Part shown: positions 1 to 4,652 of the stretch, one piece after another
Layout of the letters: every line of letters starts with the position of its first letter
Numbering within the stretch: the stretch's first letter is position 1
IMG/VR virus record: IMGVR_UViG_3300025133_000448
Span: 1 to 29,770 of that record
Length of the DNA: 29,770 nt
Reading direction: 5' to 3' (one strand)
From: a virus
Translations under genes and position numbers: made by a program
The notes under the pieces: generated by a model
The model's input: only the letters and a program-made list of their open reading frames with translations
Databases searched by the model: none
Told to the model about the DNA's origin: nothing

Positions 1-2
1 AG

Positions 3-161
3 CTCAAGGTCCTTGACCCGGTTGGCACTGTCGTTGAACTCTGGGACCTCAAGGGTTGCTGGCTGACCAACATCGAATACGGAGACCTTGACTACGATGT
101 CTCGGACGCGATGGAAGTCTCCATCACCATTCGCTACGACAACGCTGTTCTCCAGTACTGA
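3..161 (+). CDS. Tail tube protein, C-terminal part (T4 gp19-like)
   Basis: The window opens inside this gene; only the last 52 codons are visible. The residues end in a pattern of the type MEVSITIRYDNAVLQY, preceded by VELWDLKGCWLTNIEYGDLDYD. This beta-strand-rich ending (basic or aromatic strand, 'D..MEV.ITIRYDNA') is typical of the T4 gp19 family of contractile-tail tube subunits. The product would polymerise into hexameric rings forming the inner tail tube through which DNA is ejected. A small gene starts 12 nt downstream, and the rest of the tail module follows, which fits. The upstream part, where a tail sheath gene would be expected, is outside the window. The call rests on the C-terminal fragment only. 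Confidence 0.72.
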   Translation, partial: LKVLDPVGTVVELWDLKGCWLTNIEYGDLDYDVSDAMEVSITIRYDNAVLQY

Positions 162-173
162 TTGGATTAAACC

Positions 174-383
174 GTGAAGATTGCTCGAAATCTGCTCCGG
201 ACGATGATCGTTGAAGCACTCGAAGAGCAGGGACTCGAAGACCGAGTGTATTCCGCTCTCGAAGACTGCATCTTCGAGAGCGTGCCAGAGACAGAAGAAT
301 ATGTCAGCGCTGAAAACTGGCACGTCATCGAAAGAACACGCCGAGCGGCTCTTGTCGATCTTCGGAATCAAGGAGTTCGCTAA
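174..383 (+). CDS. Small protein with N-terminal basic LRxMIVEAL motif, function unknown
   Basis: This 69-residue protein starts with GTG. I keep that start because it gives the N-terminus MKIARNLLRTMIVEAL, closely similar to the starts of the next genes (MKFTLGRLRRIISENL, MKITVREIKRVIAEEF, KKGDLRRMIVEEL). An ATG at 204 would remove the motif. No good Shine-Dalgarno sequence is visible, so translation may be coupled to the tail tube gene ending 12 nt upstream. The rest is acidic and predicted helical (EALEEQGLEDRVYSALEDC). The stop overlaps the start of the next gene (TAATG). The I-V-E tripeptide matches the (L/I)-x-E signal cut by T4-type prohead proteases, so a packaged internal protein is possible, but that is inference. 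Confidence 0.62.
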   Translation: MKIARNLLRTMIVEALEEQGLEDRVYSALEDCIFESVPETEEYVSAENWHVIERTRRAALVDLRNQGVR

Positions 384-877
384 TGAAGTTTACGCTAGGT
401 CGGCTTCGTCGGATCATCTCAGAGAATCTCACCTGTCTTCGGGAGAGCAGCCTCCAGGCCGGTGATCTTGTTGACGTAGCTAACGACTTTAACAAGTATG
501 TTGCTGTCCGAATCGAAGATACTCTCGATGATGTGTCGCAACACTCAGGCCTCGATAGCGGAGCAGGCTTTTCGGGTACAACTCCCAACGGTGAAGAGAT
601 CATCTTTAGTGCTGATCAGATCATTCCGGGTTCGTACGAGAAGTACTTTTGGGCGGATGATAAGAACACGGGTATGCGCTTGAACCCATCGTACGGAGAT
701 TTAGCGCATACTAAGTCAGGTGATTCTTACTTTTTCTCGGGCCCTGGCAGCGATCGAGGCTCGTTCCGCGGTCAGAAGGCTCGGTGGACTGGTAGCCGCT
801 ACGAGCCCGAAGGAGACAACGTTTCGCTCGCACGAGATGACGTTGAAGAATGGCTTCCTAAGTCTTGGGTAGACTAA
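383..877 (+). CDS. Unknown protein with N-terminal LRRIISENL motif
   Basis: The product is 164 residues and starts at an ATG overlapping the previous stop codon, which suggests translational coupling. Residues 1-16 (MKFTLGRLRRIISENL) carry the motif shared by the neighbouring genes, with I-S-E as a possible protease site. The remainder has no domain I recognise. It is polar, with acidic and Gly/Ser-rich parts (around residues 48-65 and 110-130) and a C-terminus ending EEWLPKSWVD. A 14-bp hairpin terminator follows 48 nt after the stop, so this gene closes the transcription unit that includes the tail tube gene. A structural or internal virion protein is the best guess from context only. Confidence 0.65.
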   Translation: MKFTLGRLRRIISENLTCLRESSLQAGDLVDVANDFNKYVAVRIEDTLDDVSQHSGLDSGAGFSGTTPNGEEIIFSADQIIPGSYEKYFWADDKNTGMRLNPSYGDLAHTKSGDSYFFSGPGSDRGSFRGQKARWTGSRYEPEGDNVSLARDDVEEWLPKSWVD

Positions 878-924
878 GTCTACCAGTCATTCTAAGAACA
901 TTCGGGCTGTGCTGAGGACCTTTC

Positions 925-960
925 AAGAACTCCGAGGTTGTTACATACCTCGGAGTTCTT
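925..960 (+). terminator. Strong hairpin terminator after the tail-tube operon
   Basis: A perfect 14-bp stem (arms at 925-938 and 947-960, beginning AAGAACTCC) closes an 8-nt loop. It is followed by a short, imperfect T-rich tail (CTGTTGTG). It lies between the stop at 877 and the next gene at 1027, the largest gap in this part of the window. It is probably an intrinsic terminator; the weak U-tract leaves partial read-through possible. Confidence 0.7.
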
Positions 961-1010
961 CTGTTGTGCACGTACGTCTCTGAGTGGATATGTATCTGCT
1001 GTGGTGTTTT

Positions 1011-1024
1011 GAAGCAGGGGCTTC
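1011..1024 (+). promoter_or_regulatory. Small hairpin presenting the RBS of the 1027 gene in its loop
   Basis: GAAGC (1011-1015) pairs with GCTTC (1020-1024) around the loop AGGG, which is the only purine-rich Shine-Dalgarno candidate for the ATG at 1027. The stem is short, and the effect on translation cannot be judged from sequence. A GATATGTATC element at 987-996 is loosely similar to the promoter motif described elsewhere in the window. Confidence 0.3.
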
Positions 1025-1026
1025 TA

Positions 1027-1338
1027 ATGAGACTTCGTGAATCAGCTATTCGACAGATCGTTCGTGCAGAGCTCCAGCTCCACGAATCACGCCTTGAAGT
1101 TCCCGATAGCATGACCTGGTTTACGACGTTCTATCCGGGTCACATGACTCCAGCACCAATGGTGCAAGATGATGTTGGAATGAAGATGCCAGATCCTGGA
1201 ACGTATCAAACGTCTAACGGCATGGTTGTTGCAACGAACACTGACGGCGAAGTTTTCGTATGGCCTTCTGACGATACGACTGAGTCGATCAACGATATTC
1301 TTACCCGATTGCAGGGTGCTGGATTCGTGGAATCATAA
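1027..1338 (+). CDS. Small protein with N-terminal IRQIVRAEL motif, function unknown
   Basis: The product is 103 residues. The frame is open upstream to 964, but ATG 1027 is preferred because it has an AGGGG ribosome binding site and gives the N-terminus MRLRESAIRQIVRAELQLHE. That matches the motif family of the neighbouring genes, although here the glutamate is shifted by one residue. The central part is rich in Met, Pro and Asp (MTPAPMVQDDVGMKMPDPGTY). The C-terminal part (GEVFVWPSDDTTESINDILTRLQGAGFVES) looks like a small folded unit with a terminal helix. No family is recognised. The gene sits alone between a terminator and a candidate late promoter. Confidence 0.62.
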   Translation: MRLRESAIRQIVRAELQLHESRLEVPDSMTWFTTFYPGHMTPAPMVQDDVGMKMPDPGTYQTSNGMVVATNTDGEVFVWPSDDTTESINDILTRLQGAGFVES

Positions 1339-1356
1339 GAATCCACACTACTGACT

Positions 1357-1379
1357 GATACTTACTCCCGACTAGGAGT
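1357..1379 (+). promoter_or_regulatory. Candidate late promoter overlapping an RBS-masking hairpin
   Basis: GATACTTAC at 1357-1365 recurs, with variation at one or two positions, in front of several other genes here. ACTCC (1364-1368) pairs with GGAGT (1375-1379) around a 6-nt loop, extended outward by two G-T pairs. This buries GGAG (1375-1378), the ribosome binding site of ATG 1386. If the motif is a -10 type promoter, its transcript would start in the loop near 1371 and lack the left arm, leaving the binding site free. Read-through RNA would be masked. Confidence 0.5.
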
Positions 1380-1385
1380 GGCATA

Positions 1386-2207
1386 ATGAAGATCACTGTC
1401 CGCGAAATCAAGAGAGTCATTGCCGAAGAGTTCGCTAAGGGTGATGACCCTGATCTCCTCGACCTTGAATTTGATACTGTCAAGCAGGATGACCTCGACG
1501 AGGCAACACCGCTCAAGGGAGTTGCCAGTACACCATCTGGTCGAGGTCGCCGAGGTCGCTCTGTTCGCCGCCCGGAAGATGCAATCGGCGATGACGAAGA
1601 GATGAATCTGCCTGCCAGTGCATCTACTGCTGCCGCTAATCGACGAGCTTCTAAGTCCACTGCAATGCAGGACGCAATGCAGGCTTTGGGAATGGCGATG
1701 AAGGCGATGAACAGCTTTAATCCGCGCTGGCATCGATGGGTTTGTCGAACAGAGCAGGGCAAGGAGATGTCTGACATCACCATCAATCTTGAGCGTGGCC
1801 TCAAGACTCTGCATCGTGAACTAATGAGTGTCTCAGAGGCACGTATTCTCACGGCTGAGGACATCCGACGGATCGTGGCTGAAGAAGTTGAAAAGTCAGG
1901 TCAGCTGGATGAGCTCGGTTCGTTCCTGGGCATGTTCAAGATTCCAGGTCTTGGAAATCGTGGTCGCGAAAGGGCACAGGCGGCACGAGGCCGGAAGGCA
2001 GCACCAGCCGCTCCCGTTACTGCACCGGCACAGGACACTCGAAAGGTCTCGCCCACCATTCAGAAGGTGCGGACAATGATCTCAGACATGTCTCACCTCT
2101 ACGACACCTTCACGCCCCAGATGAGAAGGAAGATGTGCCTCGGCGCTGCTGGAGACGAGCTCGTTCAGCGTCTTATCACTCTGGATGACATGCTAGGAAA
2201 GCTCTAA
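1386..2207 (+). CDS. Unknown protein with two copies of the basic IRRIVAEE-type motif
   Basis: The product is 273 residues, with ATG 1386 behind GGAG at 7 nt spacing. It carries the shared motif twice: at the N-terminus (MKITVREIKRVIAEEF) and again near residues 154-166 (LTAEDIRRIVAEEV). Each copy heads a segment of about 120-150 residues. The first segment is acidic, then Arg/Gly-rich (GRGRRGRSVRR) and Ala/Ser-rich. The second has an Ala/Pro-rich linker (KAAPAAPVTAPAQ), then a compact helical end (DMSHLYDTFTPQMRRKMCLGAAGDELVQRL). The layout suggests fusion of two genes of the same family; an in-frame ATG at 1824 precedes the second copy but lacks a clear RBS. The function is unknown. Basic linkers and protease-like I-A-E sites would suit a DNA-associated internal capsid protein, which is inference. 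Confidence 0.62.
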   Translation: MKITVREIKRVIAEEFAKGDDPDLLDLEFDTVKQDDLDEATPLKGVASTPSGRGRRGRSVRRPEDAIGDDEEMNLPASASTAAANRRASKSTAMQDAMQALGMAMKAMNSFNPRWHRWVCRTEQGKEMSDITINLERGLKTLHRELMSVSEARILTAEDIRRIVAEEVEKSGQLDELGSFLGMFKIPGLGNRGRERAQAARGRKAAPAAPVTAPAQDTRKVSPTIQKVRTMISDMSHLYDTFTPQMRRKMCLGAAGDELVQRLITLDDMLGKL

Positions 2208-3001
2208 TGGAAAAGAAGCTCAAGAAAGGAGATCTTCGACGCATGATCGTCGAGGAGCTCCTGACAGAAACACCCAGCTCTTTTGTTACGATCCATCCCG
2301 AAACTGGACCGATGGAAGTTGATTTCGAAGTTGATCCGTCAACGGGTGCACCTATCGTTCGATTTGGTAACCGCTTTACGCTGTCAGGAATGACGTTTGG
2401 CGATTTCATGAAGCTCTCCCAAATGTTTCGTCAGGCTGCAGAGCTTTCAGAGTCAGCGGGTACTAGCGGCAATCTCTTGACAGAAGAAGAGTACGATTGC
2501 ATGCGAGACTATCGAGCGGGTACAATGTCTCGTCAAGAGTACGAGGACTGCTTGCGTCAATTCCGAACAACTGCAGGCAACTATGGTTCGGGAGACGGTC
2601 GCGGCAACTACGGCGGCTATGGACGTCGTTCAAAGTACAAGAAGAAGCGTCACAATCCGTACAGGGGGCCAAGGACAACATACACAACTCATGATCCCGA
2701 AGCTCTTGTGATCATTGATGAGTTGATTGCACAGCGTCCCAATAGTGGATTCTTTCAGTCGATTAGAAAGCGAATCGCTGCTGGTCAGGCACTCTCACCA
2801 CGTCAGAAGTCAGCAATGCAAAAGGTTCTGATCGACTTCGGAATGGACGACAAGTTGTCTCTGTTTGAGTGCGGTGAGCCGAATGACCCACTTCTTAGTG
2901 ATGTGTACGGCGACGAGAATGTTACGAATCTTTCGCTGGATCCGGAGCATGTTGAAGAACTGCCTCCCGAAGAACCTGGTCGGTCTGTAACACCCTGGTA
3001 A
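2207..3001 (+). CDS. Unknown protein with N-terminal LRRMIVEEL motif and Gly/Tyr/Lys-rich middle
   Basis: The product is 264 residues and its ATG overlaps the previous stop (TAATG). The N-terminus KKLKKGDLRRMIVEELLTE is the most typical copy of the shared motif, with I-V-E and L-T-E as possible processing sites. Residues 25-75 look like a compact domain (HPETGPMEVDFEVDPSTGAP). Around residues 125-155 there is a low-complexity basic stretch (NYGSGDGRGNYGGYGRRSKYKKKR). A helical part follows (residues 163-220), and the tail is acidic and proline-containing (EHVEELPPEEPGRSVTPW). The Gly/Tyr/Lys region could bind nucleic acid. No family is recognised. It is the last gene before the tail-assembly block. 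Confidence 0.62.
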   Translation: MEKKLKKGDLRRMIVEELLTETPSSFVTIHPETGPMEVDFEVDPSTGAPIVRFGNRFTLSGMTFGDFMKLSQMFRQAAELSESAGTSGNLLTEEEYDCMRDYRAGTMSRQEYEDCLRQFRTTAGNYGSGDGRGNYGGYGRRSKYKKKRHNPYRGPRTTYTTHDPEALVIIDELIAQRPNSGFFQSIRKRIAAGQALSPRQKSAMQKVLIDFGMDDKLSLFECGEPNDPLLSDVYGDENVTNLSLDPEHVEELPPEEPGRSVTPW

Positions 3002-3049
3002 CGAAAATATCTACCAGACAACAACGCACTCACGATTTTTTAGTCTTGG

Positions 3050-3096
3050 GATATTTACCCTCCGTACACGTGAACATAAGATTCGTGTAGCGGAGG
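3050..3096 (+). promoter_or_regulatory. Candidate late promoter plus hairpin that fully pairs the RBS of the 3104 gene
   Basis: GATATTTAC (3050-3058) is directly followed by the left arm of a 12-bp hairpin: 3059-3070 pairs with 3084-3096 with a single bulged G at 3090 and a 13-nt loop. The outer end of the left arm is CCTCC, which pairs exactly with GGAGG (3092-3096), the ribosome binding site of TTG 3104. A transcript starting about 6 nt after the motif would begin near 3064 and lack CCTCC, so only longer upstream transcripts could mask the site. Confidence 0.55.
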
Positions 3097-3103
3097 ACTA
3101 GCT

Positions 3104-3982
3104 TTGTCAGATAGAAACAACCAGATCTTCTCCCAGGGAGATCCCGAGCAGATGGCATCCGTACAGGCAGTACGTGAAGCTGGACAGCAGGGGCGAGCCC
3201 GGGATATTATGCGTGACGACTTCGGGTTTGAAATTCCCGTCGAGTCCGTTCCACTCCCGTCAGGAGGAAAGGTCTACCCAGTCGGTCATCCTTTGCACGG
3301 TCAGCAGGTCCTTGAGATCACAGCTATGACTGCGCGCGAAGAGGATATTCTGACGTCTCGGGCACTCATTAAGAAGGGTACCGTCATCACAGAGCTTATC
3401 AAGTCGTGCCTTGTTGACAAGCGCATTCGACCTGAGAATATGCTCGCCGGTGACCGAAACGCTCTGATGGTCTCAATTCGTGTGACTGGTTACGGTCGTG
3501 AGTATCAAGCTGAGATCGTATGTGATGCTTGCAATGAGAGATCCGAGTCTTCTTTCGACCTAGCAGGTCTCCCTATCAAGAGTCTAAGCCTTGATCCCGT
3601 TGAAGTGGGCCAGAACCTCTTTGAGTTCAAGCTCCCTAAGACGGGCGCCAAAGTTCGGTTTGCCTTCCTGACGGGTAGCGATGAAGAGCAGCTAGTCGCC
3701 GAGCACGACCGCAAGCGCAAGAAGCTGAAGCTGAAGTCTGAGTCTCTCGTTACAAGCCGCCTCGAGCGTTCAATCCTTTCAGTCAATGGCATCGAAGATC
3801 GAACTAAGATCACGATGTTTGTGCGCAGGATGCCCGCCGCAGATTCGCGAGCACTCCGAAAGTTCATGGAAGAGCACGAGCCGGGAATCGAGATGAAGGC
3901 ATGGACTCAGTGCGAAAGCTGCGGGGAGGACCAGTTGGCATCTATGCCGATTGGTGCCAAGTTTTTTTGGCCTGACGCCTGA
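3104..3982 (+). CDS. Baseplate hub / tail assembly protein, T4 gp26-like, zinc-ribbon type
   Basis: The product is 292 residues. The TTG start is chosen for its GGAGG at 7 nt spacing. The N-terminal third (FEIPVESVPLPSGGKVYP) has the 'I P vesvpLPSgG..Y' signature of T4 gp26-like baseplate proteins. The following helical region (EITAMTAREEDILTSRALIKKGTVI) is also typical. Two Cys-x2-Cys pairs (CDAC near residue 144, CESC near residue 270) probably form a zinc ribbon. Gene order supports a tail-assembly role: it lies just upstream of the tape measure gene. Its last codons (AAG TTT TTT TGG) run over seven Ts, where a second reading frame continues, as in the programmed frameshifts of tail assembly chaperone genes. 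The family call is good; the assembly-chaperone role is inference. Confidence 0.75.
   Translation: MSDRNNQIFSQGDPEQMASVQAVREAGQQGRARDIMRDDFGFEIPVESVPLPSGGKVYPVGHPLHGQQVLEITAMTAREEDILTSRALIKKGTVITELIKSCLVDKRIRPENMLAGDRNALMVSIRVTGYGREYQAEIVCDACNERSESSFDLAGLPIKSLSLDPVEVGQNLFEFKLPKTGAKVRFAFLTGSDEEQLVAEHDRKRKKLKLKSESLVTSRLERSILSVNGIEDRTKITMFVRRMPAADSRALRKFMEEHEPGIEMKAWTQCESCGEDQLASMPIGAKFFWPDA
3959..3970 (+). other. Probable programmed ribosomal frameshift site (run of seven T)
   Basis: Codons AAG TTT TTT TGG cover the heptamer T(7) at 3962-3968 in the last seven codons of the gp26-like gene. A +1 slip (or a -2 slip) by tRNA-Phe moves the ribosome into the frame that reads GGC CTG ACG from 3969 and stays open to 4232. 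A +1 product would be 375 residues. The second frame has no convincing start codon or RBS of its own. Confidence 0.5.
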
Positions 3983-4232
3983 TTACAGGACGATCCAGCT
4001 CGAACACATGTTCCTCCTGATGTACTACGGAGGATTTGCGTACACTGAGGCGAGAAAACTTCCGATTCCTTATCGTCGATGGTTCATCGAGAGGATCAAC
4101 AAGGAGTTTGCAAAGTCGCAGGAGGCCGGCGAAGGCCAGTCTCGCGCAGCACATCATAACACGCCTACGACCCGAGCAATGCAAGGCCGCGCCCGTGAGA
4201 ACGTCCCAGCTCGAATGGCACGATTTACCTGA
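3969..4232 (+). CDS. Second-frame extension of the gp26-like gene (tail assembly chaperone / gp51-like part)
   Basis: This frame encodes about 87 residues beginning GLTPDYRTIQLEHMFLLMYYGG and continuing FAYTEARKLPIPYRRWFIERINKEF. The pattern 'Lmyyg(g)f.y.ea..lPi.yRrwfieri' recalls small tail-assembly proteins such as T4 gp51 and the second part of frameshifted tail chaperones, in which short helices precede a basic WFI.RI segment. The C-terminal 30 residues are polar and Arg-rich. Possible independent starts are TTG 3951, about 22 nt from the nearest purine-rich site, and ATG 4008, also without a proper RBS. I therefore favour expression by frameshifting at 3962-3968. The coordinates give the frame after the slip, not an initiation codon. 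Confidence 0.55.
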   Translation, partial: GLTPDYRTIQLEHMFLLMYYGGFAYTEARKLPIPYRRWFIERINKEFAKSQEAGEGQSRAAHHNTPTTRAMQGRARENVPARMARFT

Positions 4233-4237
4233 GTCTG

Positions 4238-4262
4238 GATAGTTACACCTGACGGAGGCGTG
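4238..4262 (+). promoter_or_regulatory. Candidate late promoter with weak RBS-masking stem
   Basis: GATAGTTAC (4238-4246) starts 6 nt after the stop at 4232. CCT (4248-4250) can pair with AGG (4256-4258) inside the GGAGG (4254-4258) that serves GTG 4265. The stem continues past an A-C mismatch with three more pairs (4244-4246 with 4260-4262). The hairpin is weaker than those at 3059 and 4604, but the arrangement of motif, left arm and RBS is the same. Confidence 0.38.
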
Positions 4263-4264
4263 CT

Positions 4265-4600
4265 GTGACTCAATTGACCCCAGAATTGGTCGATGAAATG
4301 CTTACTGAGTCGGTCGATTCAAAGGCTGTTTTGAATGAGCATTTTCGCGTCAGTGCTGTAGGAAAACTTTTCTTGGCAGCGCTTGCCGGCTACGTGCTAG
4401 GCAAGAAAACGGGCTATAAAGTTCGAGGAACACCTCAAGAGGTCGCAGCTGTTAAGTCAGCACTGATGTCGTCCAAGGCTTTTCGTCGTGAGCTTGAAAA
4501 GCCTGGTGCCTCTGTCGAGTCTGTCATCAACAAGCTGAATCTAAAGAGAGCATCAGCTAGAGAGTTCGAAAAGAAGCTGGGAATTCCCTGGCCACTCTGA
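4265..4600 (+). CDS. Small probable virion protein with hydrophobic segment, function unknown
   Basis: The product is 111 residues from GTG 4265, with GGAGG 6 nt upstream. The N-terminus (LTPELVDEMLTESVD) contains L-T-E, which could be a prohead-protease-type site but lacks the basic half of the motif seen upstream. Residues about 32-50 (VGKLFLAALAGYVLGKK) form a short hydrophobic segment, possibly an amphipathic or membrane-active helix. The second half is a basic helical domain (KVRGTPQEVAAVKSALMSS, then FRRELEKPGASVESVINKLN) ending FEKKLGIPWPL. I recognise no named family. The gene lies between the tail chaperone-like gene and the tape measure gene. Confidence 0.6.
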   Translation: MTQLTPELVDEMLTESVDSKAVLNEHFRVSAVGKLFLAALAGYVLGKKTGYKVRGTPQEVAAVKSALMSSKAFRRELEKPGASVESVINKLNLKRASAREFEKKLGIPWPL

Positions 4601-4603
4601 CCG

Positions 4604-4648
4604 CCCGAGAACTGGGCCTGGTCGATAGTTAAAGCCAGGAGTTTCGGG
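4604..4648 (+). promoter_or_regulatory. Candidate late promoter in the loop of an RBS-masking hairpin (tape measure gene)
   Basis: Three paired blocks form a long hairpin: CCCGA (4604-4608) with TCGGG (4644-4648), AACT (4610-4613) with AGTT (4640-4643), and CCTGG (4617-4621) with CCAGG (4635-4639). The left arm has small bulges of one and three G. The right arm contains AGGAG (4637-4641), the ribosome binding site for TTG 4653. GATAGTTAA (4624-4632), a variant of the promoter motif, lies entirely in the loop. A transcript from it would start after the left arm and be free to translate. Confidence 0.52.
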
Positions 4649-4652
4649 TACA

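Noticed and set aside
964-1026. Upstream extension of the 1027 gene
   Set aside because: It would start inside the tail of a strong terminator, lacks an RBS, and encodes a Cys-rich peptide unlike the related N-termini.
3951-4232. Independent gene starting at TTG 3951
   Set aside because: The nearest purine-rich site is about 22 nt upstream and the start lies inside the gp26-like gene. The T-run and frame relation make frameshift expression more likely.
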